Positions 33,563-45,325 of a stretch of DNA of 64,000 nucleotides are shown here, one piece after another. A program made the position numbers and the translations under genes. Source of the stretch: Xestospongia bergquistia (lineage: Eukaryota; Porifera; Demospongiae; Haplosclerida; Petrosiidae); the NCBI GenBank assembly GCA_963965975.1, contig OZ014421.1, positions 4,701,001 to 4,765,000 on the forward strand. Reading direction: 5' to 3'. The notes under the pieces are model-generated. The model did not search any database. It was not told the DNA's origin and worked only from the letters and a program-made list of their open reading frames with translations. How positions within the stretch are numbered: the stretch's first letter is position 1; every line of letters starts with the position of its first letter.

Positions 33563-34306
33563 GACTATAAACCTGTAAATAATACTGACTTTGTTGAGAG
33601 TAAGTAAGACGAGGTTTGTTTATAACATGAAGTCCCTCCATTTTGTTAACATCCCAAAGTTTAGTTGTTCCATCATCAGAAAAAGTAACGAAAAAACTAC
33701 TCTCAGGTAGGACTTTGATTCTATTCAACAGAGAAATAGAAACACTCTCTATTTAATAGTGATCTATGAACTTACTTATTTACTGACTGTAAGTGGTCAT
33801 GAATATGAGCTATTAGTTGTCCTTTTGGGGCCCATCTATGTTGAGGGAAGGAGAGTAATATGAACTCATAATAAATAGGTGACATACGCAGAAGGTGCTT
33901 GATAGAACGGATAATACAAATAACCTCTATCCATTCCTTGCATATCTGTAGGAGAATGGGGAAAGAAGAACAGAAAATCAATTCATATTCTCATGAAATA
34001 CTAGTTAGTTGTATACCTCTGATGTATAAAGCTTTCTTATTGCTCAATAAAGACTGTAAATGTTCCATACATGTTGTTTGTTCAACTAAATAGTTGATAA
34101 ATATAATTGACAAAATATAATATTGTACCTCGTACTAGACTTGGTGGTTTATCAAATACTCTGAAAATATAATTATAATCAACAATATAACATTAAATAC
34201 ATACATTTCATGTTCTGTTCCACCATCTGATTTGACTCTTCTATGAGTACTAGAGTCACTACTGGTATCATTGAGTCTCTCTGAAGAATGACTTAATTCA
34301 TCTGTT

Positions 34307-34348
<42 letters not shown>

Positions 34349-36226
34349 GAGAGACAGAGAGAGAGACAGAGACAGAGACAAAGAGAGAGTAGCTTATCAC
34401 ATTATATATACATAATTTATACCTGCTTTTTTTAATTTATGAGTATTTTTAGGAGAATGCCTTGAATAAAGTGGAGGAGATCCCTTTGAGGCACCGTCTG
34501 GATGAGATATTAAAATTGATGTATCACTGAACATTAACCCCCATTCCTGGTTCTGGTAAAGAAATAAGTAATCAATGTCAATAAATTGGTAATATTTGAT
34601 AACTTGATAAATTGTCTGTGTTTATGTTATTAGGTTTATGAATTTTAGATTTTAATAGACAGTCAATTACTTTTAATAACCAGAACTTAAGGCATTAAGG
34701 TTATTAAAGATTGAGCTTATATTATCCTCAAAGATGGAGCTAGGCTGACAAATACCCTCTACAATCTATTATTAAATGAAATCATCAATATTACCAGCTG
34801 TAACTGATGAGTGGTCTTGCTACTGCCTCTTCTATTAACAAAAATCCACAAAATAAATACAACTATTAATTCAATATTCTTTAAACAAGTACATACCTTG
34901 ACTTATTAGTGGATACAGATTGTGGTTGACTAATACTTTCATATGTAAGAGATATTGATCGTGGAAGAACTTGTTGTAGTTCTTTGAGGTCAACTACGCC
35001 TCGGAAAGGAACAGGAAGGGGCTCTCCTTCAGCGCTCCTACCACAACAAATTCAGTTAATTTTACTGTAAATGTCAAAATTTTCGAGGTGCGGTTGACAC
35101 AAAACGCAAAAATTAGACTCGCGAATAATTAATAATTAATAATCAAATTTTCATGGTTGACACAAAACGTAAAATTATGAGTTCGGGAAAATTTTCCGCG
35201 CGAAAGTTTGAGCGGCAAAAATTTTGACATTTACGGTAAACTGAAACATCAATATTTATTGAGGAATGAAAACACAACCAAAGTGTAACTAATGTGTATA
35301 GAAATTTGTATGTGATTTCAAACAATTATAATGCTTTAAAAACAATATTTCATCACTTTACTACAATCTACCATGTCAACTGTTCCCAAATATGTGCTTT
35401 TAATACAATAGTAGTGATTTTATATTATTAGTAGGGGCAGCGTATACAATTATATATTATTAGTAGGGGCAGTGGGTACAATTATATATTATTAGTAGGG
35501 GCAGTGTGTACAATTATATATTATTAGTAGGGGTAGTGTGTACAATTATATATTATTAGTAGGGGTAGTGTGTACAATTATATATTATTAGTAGGGGTAG
35601 TGTGTACAATTATATATTATTAGTAGGGGCAGTGTGTACAATTATATATTATTAGTAAGGGCAGTGTGTACAATTATATATTATTAGTAGGGGTAGTGTG
35701 TACAATTATATATTATTAGTAGGGGCACTGTGTACAATTATATATTATTAGTAGGGGCAGTGTGTACAATTATATATTATTAGTAGGGGTAGTGTGTACA
35801 ATTATATATTATTAGTAGGGGCAGTGTGTACAATTATATATTATTAGTAAGGGCAGTGTGTACAATTATATATTATTAGTAGGGGTAGTGTGTACAATTA
35901 TATATTATTAGTAGGGGCACTGTGTACAATTATATATTATTAGTAGGGGCAGTGTGTACAATTATATATTATTAGTAGGGGTAGTGTGTACAATTATATA
36001 TTATTAGTAGGGGCAGTGTGTACAATTATATATTATTAGTAGAGGTCAGGTGTGCTATTAAGTCATTAATATTAATTGTATATTATTAGTAGTTTGTTTT
36101 GATAGTGTGTGCTATTTTAAACTCATTCACTGTACACATAACATCATTTACAATAGACTTACTGTTGTCTGTTGCTGTGTTGTTTGAATATTTGCTCTTT
36201 TAATACCTACATAAATTAAAATAAAT

Positions 36227-36276
<50 letters not shown>

Positions 36277-37361
36277 TACCAATAATTGTTTTTCGTGATG
36301 ATTTTGAAGACCCAGCATTATCAACTTCTTAAAAAACTATGTACCAAACAAACAGTGTATTAACATCATAATAAATTCAAACACACTTGTTGTTGAATAG
36401 GATCAACATCAGCTAAAGTAAAAGTCTCAGATTCCATTCCAATTCTTTTACTAAATTCAATTTTTGCTAAACTAGTAGACATGCAAGAAAAAAGACATTT
36501 GAAGCAAAACCAGTTACATTACTAATAAATGTAATGTATCTTCTACCATTCAAAAAGACTGTCCATATTCGGCTGTTTCAATATATAGTCCAGTACAGCA
36601 CGAGGTATAGGGTCCTTTAAAGCATTCAATAATACTAACTATAAATATAATATAAAAAAACAATGACAGTTGAAGTATAGGAGTCCTACTGTGTCATCCA
36701 AATTCAATATAGGATAGTCTAGAAAGGGTTGTATTAGTGGGACTATGTAACATATAGAGTCTATATCATCTAGCTTGTTAGCAGCTGCTAAAACAAAACC
36801 AATGGCTCCATAACGAGCCCAAATATTCTAGTAAAGGAAAAAAACATTTAATTATTAGCAGAATTACCACAACATAGCAGTAATTATTAAAAATTATTGA
36901 AAATATATGTTTTACTTCAGTAGAGGTGGTGTAGCAGTAAGAATGTGTGTGTGGTGCTCACTGGATGAGCTAGAAAGGGCACAATTTGTTGCAAACATGA
37001 GAGAAGAAAGCGTAGGTCAAATAGACCTCTATCACATAGCACAGTCATAGCATTGATAGCTTCACAAATAACAGCTTCCTCAGGATCACTGAGACCCTAA
37101 TAGAAAGGAGGAGGGTTGAGTGACAAAAAAATCATATTATTATAGCGTACTTGCTGTAAGAGAGCTTCTAAAATATCCAGACTTCTTTGGCCTACATGAG
37201 TAACAACATCAACAATAGCATCAAAAAATGAAGCATGTAGCTCCCAATTGTTCTATATTGAAAATGGATACATAAAATGTTATCATAATTGTTAACTCAA
37301 CCTTATCATTTAAAAATGTGATCATGTGTGATAAAATTATCTCTTTAGCTGGAGGGAGAGA

Positions 37362-37439
<78 letters not shown>

Positions 37440-40400
37440 AAGAGAGAGAGAGAGAGACAGATAGAGAGACAGAGAGAGAGACAGAGAAAAAGACAGAGAG
37501 AGATAGAGAAAGACAGAGAGAGAGTATGTGTGTATATTAAATGACACTATAATAACTAGATACCTTTCTGAGCTCCAAAGAACACACACAACTTGCCAGC
37601 ACTATGAATTAAGAAAGCTCTTTTAACATTAGTATCCTAAATAGTAACATAAAATAGAGCATTATGAGGTACAGTTTTAAAAATCAGAGCAACACATTAT
37701 AATGAATTATAAATAACATATTATTAATCTTACATCATCACTGAGCAAATGCATAATAATAGAATGAAATGAATCATGAAGTTGTCCCAATTCAGCATCA
37801 TAAGTTCCTTGAATCTTGGTAGATTAAATAGATACATGTGGACAGACAGATGAATAGATGGATGAATGGCATATAAATGGAAAGATACCTGATAATGGAC
37901 GCTGGTATTTTCATCAGATGCCTCTTGATTTATTTGTAATTGAGCTAACTCTAGGAATCTATACATCAGTAAATAGTCTTCACTTTAAAGTTCACTCTAA
38001 CCTCAGAGCGCTAAGTGCTAAATCAGCCACAGATTCAGCTAAAGCAATACGAACTTCAACATCAATATCTTTAGGAACAGTGAACTAATAATATAAAGAA
38101 AGCTCAGTTCACTCTATCATAGTAGACTAGGGATTGTAATGAAACTAAGATTATAGGAGAGATCAGTTCATTCTATCATAGTAGACTAGGGATTGTAATG
38201 AAACTAAGATTATAGGAGAGATCAGTTCATTCTATAATACTAATGATTATAATATAACTAACATTGTGATTACTAAGAATTTGAGCATTACTGTAAATTG
38301 GCAAAATTTTGTGAATATCAATTTTTGTTTTATTAGTGGTTATGCATATTATCATTATAGTTTGTTAGGTCATATTTTTGTCATTATAAGCAACCAAGAA
38401 AATTTATATAGCACAAACATTTCCGGATTGTATGAAATTAAGTTAATAAATATAACTCTATTCTTGTACAAACTAGAAATAAAAGACATAGGTATAGGAA
38501 CAATTTTGTCATTGAAGGGGGTGGGGGCACCTATGTAATATTTTAACATTGTTCAGTTTAACAATGAGGTATTTCCAAAACAACCAAAATAAAACCTTTT
38601 TCTGTCATTTACACTGACAAAACTTTTTGAAAAGTTTCTAATTTAAATCAGTTGATTGTGAAACCATCTCACAATATACCAAAATATTGGGGGGCACGTG
38701 CTCCCTGTGCCCCCCTCCCCTGTTCCTACACCTATGAAAAAGCACCTCTCTTTGCATTGTGCCTTATTACCAACATGACCACACCCCTGTACTATGCAAA
38801 CAGCACTTAACTGGTTTTAATTTTGGCACTAAATTATCAGTTATCTGTCACTGGTATAGTATGTTGAGACAAAGAAAATAACCTGTTACTGCATTACTTT
38901 ATAACTACACACACATCCCATGCAGCATGTCCAATATGGCATAGATCATGTGGGAAATTCTTTTTCAAATTTACCCATTATATGTGTGATAATAGTAACT
39001 GTCTATTTATTCTACTAACCACAACTGGCAATATATATTCAGGAAAAAGATTAAAATCACTATATGTAGAGAAATTTTATTATTGAATTATTATATAATA
39101 TGCCTTGTACCTTCTAGGAACTCTTCTAATAATACTGAGACAAAATGACAAAGTTCTCACAGCCTCAGCGCGCACTGAACACCAATTGTCTTTGATCAAC
39201 AGATGCTAAGTACAACAAGAGAAGTAAAATACCAAAGACATGATATACAGAACACAATATATCAATACAAACATACCAAGAAGGGTACAATTCTCTCTAA
39301 AATAGTCTCATCTTGAATGTATTGTGCAATACTTTTCATCATTTCCAAGGCTTGTAATTTTGACGCTGCAAACTAAATAGAATAGATATAACTATAGTTT
39401 CAACATCTCATTCCTATCATTCCAGGTTTGTCTTAAGTTTATTCAGTATTACTTTAAACTTCTATTCCAATTATTTAATTTTTATACACTTCATTCCAAT
39501 GCTTTCATTCCTATACTCGCTTACTTGAGCTACTCTTAAATTTGATGTAATAACAGCTAAAACAATGACAAGAACATCTAAAAATAAATATATAAATATT
39601 ATATGTTTCAATAACATATTCAGACATACCACCATAGCCTGTTTCTCTGTCCTGGAGCTTCCGGTTCAGAAATAGGTTTGCTAAAATGGCCTCAATATCT
39701 CCATATAACCTAATGATGAAATAAATGTTTCTCTTTATAAATTGTGTCTTTACTTTTTAATGAATTGATCCGGAGTGAGTTGAGAGACACTTGTAAAAGA
39801 TTTAAAATAGTCGTGAAGAAAAGAATAAAAATATTCAGGAAATATAAGTCCTGTAATGTAATAGATAATATACCATATAAGATATTTTGGGAATTAAAAT
39901 TATCACAAAATACAATAATGAAACTAAATATAATTGTTTTGGAAAGAAACAAACAGAAAACAAAACAAAACACTACATTCAATGTACGTGACAAGAGTTA
40001 ATAATGAGAAGAACAACTAACTACATCCAATCAAAACATTTTATGATATTCTACTATATCGTATATTTACCTTTATATGTTGCTAGATATTTCTCAGCTC
40101 TCATTCTGTCTGTTGCTTTTAATTGAATCATGTGACGTATCATTCGCTATGGCAACCATTAGTTAATATTCATTCGGTGTTAATAATCTTACTTTGACAT
40201 GTTTATCATTAATCCTTTTAAGAAGTGGTTCTGGTGAATATTCCTTTTGAATATAATCCAACAATTGACTTAAATCGAAGAGCTGTTGCCCATCTAAAAA
40301 TAATTCAGCAATTACACACCTAGATATAAAAGATGGAGATAATTAACTATTCTTTTGTCAGTTTGTTTGTATGTCTCTTTGTCTGTCATTTCTTTATGTC

Positions 40401-41928
40401 TTACCCCAAAGAGAATATGTCCATTGCATATGATAAAGGGCTGTAGTGTTTATTCCTCTGTATAGTATCCATAGCAACGTGCCCATGAGAATAGTTACCA
40501 AAGTTACCAAGGACAAATCTACAGAAATGGAGAAATAGACATGAGTGAATATATGACTAGCTACCTTTCAGGAGCAATATAGCATGTTCTTCTTCGAGAA
40601 GTGTCAAAGAAGAAAGCGTAATCTGCTGGATTGTCCTGCAAGTAGAAAACTTATAATGACATTATAATAACTTATAACATACAGCTGGTAGTAAAGTTGG
40701 TTTGAAACTAGCAAAGTCTGTTAACAGTACCCTATAAAGAAGAGAGTTCTTATATCCATCATTCTGTCCATCTATTTACCAATCCCATCCTGTCAATAAG
40801 ACATTTTCAGTTTTAATATCTCCATGATATATCTTTAAATTTTTTAATAATAAAAATAATTAACTCAAAAATATTTACTTTTTTTGAATGACATTCTTCT
40901 AATGCTTTCAACAATTGAAAGACTATCCATTTTTTCTCAATATTATTCAAATATGGACGAGTACTATGACAATAAAGAACGTTACATTATATTAATGTGT
41001 ATATTAAGTCTTACCTGATCCTATCATAGAGATTGTAATGAATGTGTTGTCTCACAATGAAAGCAGCTTTATCAGAGTCCTAAAGTTCATAACAGTACCA
41101 AATAAAAGTCTACAGTTGAAATGTAACAACACATCTGTAGTCTTTTAATTACAAGGGGCATCCCTTCTTTTGGTATTAACAAGGACACAGATTTGTTTAT
41201 TGCAGAGGTGTCCTATATCTAATTTATATTCTCCTAATCTGCTACTTTAGTAGCATATTGCAGCTGCTTCATAAAAGGTGAAAACACTTATTTTAATAGA
41301 CCTACAATCTATTAAGTATACTGTATATTAATTGTACATATGACATTATACTCTTAGAGTGACATTTAAGTATGTCAATGTAATGTATATTGTTAACTTA
41401 CCCAAAAGTGTTGATATGGCAAAACATTAGATATTCCATGAGTTCGTATTTGTATCTCTAATGACAACAAAGGTCAAATTATACACCAATATTAGTAGCT
41501 TAGATTAACATGCTAATATTAAGTATTGTTTAATCCACAACTTTAATTAATTAGGTTAATTAATTGTTAATTAAACTAAATGAACTGGAGTTATCCTCTT
41601 ACCGTGAAGTCGTTTTTCATAAACTTGAAGTTGAACTGACGAGTCAATTTTGGGAAATATTTTGACTACAACTTCAGTACTTGTGCCGTCACTATAGCAA
41701 CAAATAAGAGACAGCTGCTGTATTATATGACACACTTGCTTACTTATACTTTGAACGAGCCACTTTCATAAACCTTGTACTCCCAAGACTAGAACAATGT
41801 GGGTAGTAGGTGGAGCTAAAACAAATACCAACATACCTGAAAGGTTTGCCATAGTCTGGTAGCTCACTGAAGTAGCTCTCCAGAGGAAGAATTTGTGCAG
41901 GAGCAAGTGCTGTCAACTGGTTGCCCAT
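32080..41928 (-). CDS. PIK3R4: PIK3R4/VPS15, regulatory pseudokinase subunit of the VPS34 PI3-kinase (multi-exon)
   Basis: Start codon 41926-41928: [14 protein letters not shown], with Gly2 in an N-myristoylation context. First exons are 41837-41928, 41744-41788 ([15 protein letters not shown]) and 41603-41691 (VVVKIFPK, the ATP-site lysine). The catalytic-loop exon 40780-40832 reads [15 protein letters not shown]. 40683-40731 has DFASFKP in place of DFG, and ~40,568-40,636 has [18 protein letters not shown] repeats follow through about 40,200-36,300 (for example HMITFLNDK at ~37,300, ARYGAIGF at ~36,810). A linker exon lies near 34,900-35,040. The WD40 propeller spans about 33,845-32,080, with [40 protein letters not shown] and a final [15 protein letters not shown]15 holds VPS34 and Beclin-1 in the endosomal and autophagy PI3P complexes (known for the family). 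Introns are mostly 40-60 bp; a few hold repeats. All conserved parts are seen without breaks. Confidence 0.95.
33499..33561. repeat. (CA)n microsatellite in a PIK3R4 intron
   Basis: Run of CACACA with single interruptions. It lies in the intron between two WD40 exons. Confidence 0.95.
34309..34390. repeat. (GA)n/(CAGAGA)n microsatellite in a PIK3R4 intron
   Basis: GAGAGA run with CAGAGA interruptions. A shorter relative sits at 15,315-15,368 in an array spacer. Confidence 0.95.
35061..35240. mobile_element. 180-bp MITE-like element in a PIK3R4 intron
   Basis: Terminal inverted repeats of about 22 bases with one mismatch: TTTACTGTAAATGTCAAAAT at the left, TTTACCGTAAATGTCAAAAT as the right end reversed. 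It is richer in CpG (GCGCGAAAG, CGCGAATAA) than its surroundings. Array spacers at 4,655-4,680, 10,455-10,465 and 20,900-20,910 carry the same intron sequence without it, giving natural empty sites. It has no coding capacity. Copies lie at 52,097-52,275 (inverted) and 53,271-53,450. Confidence 0.85.
35421..36045. repeat. 32-bp minisatellite, about 19 units, in a PIK3R4 intron
   Basis: The unit reads CAATTATATATTATTAGTAGGGGCAGTGTGTA with G/T variants (GGGGTAG, GGGGCAC, AAGGGCAG). One or two units occur in the 3' flanks of the array genes. DNA on both sides (35,396-35,420 and 36,045-36,210) also matches array flanks, so the minisatellite arose from a transferred flank. Copies: 51,292-51,918 and 53,631-54,255. 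Confidence 0.95.
36232..36274. repeat. (GA)n microsatellite
   Basis: Pure GA run in the same PIK3R4 intron as the 32-bp minisatellite. Confidence 0.95.
37349..37526. repeat. (GA)n/(CAGAGA)n microsatellite in a PIK3R4 intron
   Basis: About 180 bases of GAGAGA/CAGAGA. The long Ser/Leu-rich open frame on the minus strand here is a by-product of the repeat. Copies: 49,813-49,985 and 55,559-55,736. Confidence 0.95.
38104..38236. repeat. ~60-bp tandem duplication in a PIK3R4 intron
   Basis: CAGTTCA(C/T)TCTATCATAGTAGACTAGGGATTGTAATGAAACTAAGATTATAGGAGAGAT occurs twice and a third, partial unit follows. Confidence 0.9.
38487..38736. mobile_element. 250-bp MITE-like element in a PIK3R4 intron
   Basis: Ends are CATAGGTATAGGAACA at the left and TGTTCCTACACCTATG at the right, 16-base inverted repeats with one mismatch. 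Inside each end is a G/C-rich block (GGGGGTGGGGGCACC; GGGGGGCACGTGCTCC). No target duplication could be assigned and no transposase frame is present. Copies: 48,606-48,851 and 56,697-56,946. Confidence 0.75.
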
Positions 41929-42065
41929 TCTGACTTAGTTAAATAAATAAGAAACTTGACGTGAAGTCGATAATACTACACAGAATTCTAGTCTTCAGTA
42001 AGCATTTAATGGGCTTTATTTAGAACTTTCTTTGAGTTTTGAGCCCCTCCTATTGACACATAATA
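41929..42065. promoter_or_regulatory. Divergent promoter between PIK3R4 and KYAT3
   Basis: Only 137 bases separate the two start codons, which point away from each other. The interval is AT-rich, lacks an obvious TATA box at a fixed distance from either gene, and contains CTTGACGTGAAG, similar to a CREB/ATF half site. Shared regulation is an inference. Confidence 0.7.
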
Positions 42066-44965
42066 ATGATGGGGTCTAGAGCCTTGCTCTCTTTCTATCA
42101 GCATATTGGGCGTATGTCATACAGAGCAGTACCCACTACTAGATATTTATCAGCTGATGGTTCTCTAATGTCTTCAATAAAACTCAAAGTAAGCTGCAAC
42201 AGTATCCATGTTTTAACCTCTTATTTCCTTTCAACCAGCCTTCTGATCGCATTGTAGGTCATGATAAGAATTTATGGTAAGTGAAGCTATTATTATCAAG
42301 CTAATACATTTAATATTAGGGTAGAGTATGCTGCATTGGCATTAGAAGCAAAGGCCATCAATCTAGGCCAGGTACATGATTATATAACATGTTTGTCTCT
42401 TAAATCATGATGACTATCAAATTGTTTGTATTGTCACAGGGATTTCCTGATTTCAAACCTCCTCAATTTGTAATCGATGCATTAGTTGATTCTACAAAAG
42501 ATATCAAATGTCATCAATACACTCGAGGGCCAGTATGTTCTATTTGTATTAATGGTTCTGTGATTATTGACGTGTTCACTTGTCCAATATCTTAGCATAA
42601 TAAAGTCCATTAGATTTGTTCATGCAATCATTATCATCATCATTCATTTCTCATCCATTGATATATGCAATATTTAATTACATACATAATCCATAGGGTC
42701 ATACTCGTTTGGTACATGCATTGGCTGCACTTCATTCCAAGTTACAAGGACGTGAAATTAATCCAATGACTGAAGTTAGTCAGTCGATAATACCACCTGT
42801 ATTACTTGCTATTATATTTCAGGTGGTCACTGGTGTTGGAGCATATAGTAGCTTACATCAATGTATTCAGGGACATGTTAATCCAGGAGATGAGGTAATG
42901 TCATACTTACTAATACTGTACCTAATATTAACATTGACAACGTTGTCAATGACGTTGTCTAGCTTTAATCAGAAGAGCATGTATAATGAGATAAGCCAAG
43001 AAGACAAGCTACATGAATCTCTTGCTTGTTTGATTTAAATGCCTTGTAGAATTCTCAGGAGATGTGTTGTTAAATTTTGACTAGCCCAATATTGAAGTAG
43101 GCACATGATTCACTATTGTATTGGTTATAATGGATTAATAAAGACTATACAGAAAATAATACAAGTAGTAAGTGAATACAAGCCTCACTGTATTTTTTAA
43201 AAGTTATAAATGTAAATTTACTTTCAAGAGATCTACATGACATTTTAATCGATCATGTTGGATCGTGCCTTTATCTTTTTTCTTATTATATACTCCTGGT
43301 TTAATGATATTAAAAGTAAAGAAGCTTAAAATTATATAAAGCATTAATATGTGACCATGAATTTGTGTTGTTGTATGATGGCATTTCATGTAGTAATTGT
43401 GGTTACAGCTATAGAGGTTGCATGTATAAAGCAGATCTTGATATGCTGTGGATAAAAACGATAAACAATAATGTCGACAGCTAAAATTAACAAAAAGTAA
43501 TTTATCAAGAAAGTTTTAGTTTGAACAAAAGCTATAACTAATTTTTTTGATTGTTGTTGTCGTGGAAGTCTAAAAATATTTAGTGTTACTTTCGTATACA
43601 ATACTATACTATGTCCGATTTGAGAAGAGCCACACAGACATGTGAATAACTTTGCCATTTTACGTGCTATCGACATGGAACTTGGACAATCGATTCAGTT
43701 TGCAAACGTGCATTTTATATGTAAAATTTGGCTCTCTAGTTCTATGAGAAAGTAGCAAACTTCATACATTTTGAATGGCATACCTTTGACATACTTTAAA
43801 TTGCACACCTTCGAGGATTTAATAAATAACAATTTTCGCTTTGAGAAGTCACTCATCTGTCATGTCACGTTTGCAAACTGAATCGATTGTCCAAGTTCCA
43901 TGTCGATAGCACGTAAAATGGCAAAGTTATTCACATGTCTGTGTGGCTCTTCTCAAATCGGACATAGTATAGTATTGTATACGAAAGTAACACTAAATAT
44001 TTTTAGACTTTCACGACAACAACAATGTTAACCTCGTTGCCACCTTACATACGATGCATAATGAATGGCTCTTCTGAACTCACACAGAGTATAATAAAAA
44101 ATGCTACCTTAATTTTAAAACAATTCTTGTGCACCTAATGGTTGTTTTAGTTAAGTAAACTTTCTTTAACGTTCATAACACCTCCTGATTGACGATGTTT
44201 GATATCACAAGAATATTTTATTCATATATAGTGTGATCAATGTTTCTTTGATATTAAAAAGAGTGGGGGACGCGCGAACGCAGTCCCCCCCTACCAAAAA
44301 TTGCGCATCCGAGTCTCCCACGTTTGGGGAGATCGCACACTTCAACCCAGCTAAGTGCAATGCCAGGGTCTCCATGTGGAGGAACCGCCTACTTGATCAC
44401 GGTATCCCCTATGCCAGGTAAGTTAACTCTCAAAACCCGCACATTTTTTCTATATACTCATGAGTAGCTTTTTATTATTGTGGGACATATGTCAATGTCC
44501 ACCCACATATGTCGTGAATGACATTATTGTAATGATATTCATAGTATACGTTGATGTGTCATTTCTACTTATAGGTAATCCTAATTGAACCTTTCTTTGA
44601 CTGCTACAACCCAATGATTGATATAGCAGGTGGCAAGCCAGTTTTTGTGCCTCTACGGCCTTCTCCTATAGCTGTATGTACAGCACATATTACAATACTT
44701 TATTTATATATCATAGCTATTAGTATATTTGTAGCTTAGACATGATTGTGAACATAGTATATTAAACTGTAATCATAGAACACTTGTTCTTGTGTGTACA
44801 GAAGTTATTCTGATAATTTTCTTGTCCTATTTGTAGGATAAAGGAAATGGTCGTTTTCCATTGTATTCAAAAGACTGGTTATTGGATATTGATGAACTGA
44901 GAGGTGTAATTACTTCTAACACTAAAGCTCTTGTTATTAATAATCCTAACAATCCTATTGGAAAA
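42066..44965 (+). CDS. KYAT3: Kynurenine aminotransferase (KYAT3-like), exons 1-8, cut off by the assembly gap
   Basis: Exons: 42066-42188, 42239-42276, 42320-42371, 42440-42532, 42697-42774, 42823-42894, 44575-44673 and 44837-44965. The frame joins cleanly to give an N-terminal ~40-residue basic/hydroxylated leader ([20 protein letters not shown]), consistent with mitochondrial import. It continues with [45 protein letters not shown] and NNPNNPIGK, all fold-type I aminotransferase signatures. The enzyme converts kynurenine to kynurenic acid and acts on cysteine-S-conjugates (family knowledge). The next exon, present at 63,326, is lost in the N gap, so this copy is incomplete here. Exon 6 carries one extra Gly in VVTGVGAY against the usual VTVGAY. 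KYAT3 rather than KYAT1 is chosen on overall resemblance. Confidence 0.9.
43551..44025. repeat. 160-bp near-perfect inverted repeat in KYAT3 intron 6
   Basis: Arms at 43,551-43,710 and 43,866-44,025 are reverse complements with about one mismatch (CGTGGAAGTC against CGTGAAAGTC), separated by 155 bases. The ends read TTGTTGTTGTCGTG. It could be a foldback transposon or an inverted duplication. The arms carry open frames of under 100 codons that I judge spurious. Copy: 61,761-62,235. Confidence 0.9.
44254..44420. other. GC-rich island ending in a perfect splice donor, inside KYAT3 intron 6
   Basis: It begins GTGGGGGACGCGCGAACGCA and ends CCCCTATGCCAG|GTAAGTTAAC. It is clearly richer in G+C than the AT-rich intron. 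A short open frame reads [20 protein letters not shown]. No homologue is recognised. It could be transposon-derived or a cryptic/alternative exon. Copy at 62,464-62,630. Confidence 0.4.
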
Positions 44966-45039
44966 GTAAGATCTTAGATGTATATATTCTGCTTTATAAT
45001 AAGGTCCTGTTTGTCAACTTGTATTGAGTTATTGAATTC

Positions 45040-45239
45040 NNNNNNNNNNNNNNNNNNNNNNNNNNNNNNNNNNNNNNNNNNNNNNNNNNNNNNNNNNNNN
45101 NNNNNNNNNNNNNNNNNNNNNNNNNNNNNNNNNNNNNNNNNNNNNNNNNNNNNNNNNNNNNNNNNNNNNNNNNNNNNNNNNNNNNNNNNNNNNNNNNNNN
45201 NNNNNNNNNNNNNNNNNNNNNNNNNNNNNNNNNNNNNNN
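45040..45239. other. Assembly gap (200 Ns)
   Basis: The gap starts right after TTGAATTC in KYAT3 intron 8. In the other copy (63,248 onward) that point is followed by TG/TC microsatellite DNA, which probably stopped the assembly. Confidence 1.
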
Positions 45240-45325
45240 GTGGTTTGTTTGGGGGATGTGGGGTTGGGTGGGGGTGGGGGGGGGGGGTTGGTGGGGTGGG
45301 TGGGTGGGTTTGGGGGTGATTGTTG
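45240..45325. other. G-rich sequence beside the gap
   Basis: About 85 bases almost entirely G and T, with runs of up to a dozen G. It has no counterpart in the other copies. It looks like a poor read end, although a G-quadruplex-type sequence cannot be excluded. Confidence 0.6.

Noticed and set aside
35421-36045. CRISPR-like regular repeat
   Set aside because: The 32-bp units are contiguous with no unique spacers, and the DNA is animal. The same holds for the 41-bp units at 21,687-22,192.
37221-37589. Ser/Leu-rich 122-residue frame on the minus strand, with copies at 49,749 and 55,431
   Set aside because: It is produced by the GA microsatellite and overlaps PIK3R4 exon and intron DNA in a way that spliced exons already explain.
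39744-40001. Lysine-rich 85-codon frame and its antisense partner, present in all three copies
   Set aside because: It overlaps PIK3R4 exon/intron sequence on the opposite strand. Its apparent conservation only reflects the duplicated segment.
43386-43676. 96-codon minus-strand frame in KYAT3 intron 6
   Set aside because: It lies partly in the arm of the inverted repeat and has no recognisable product.
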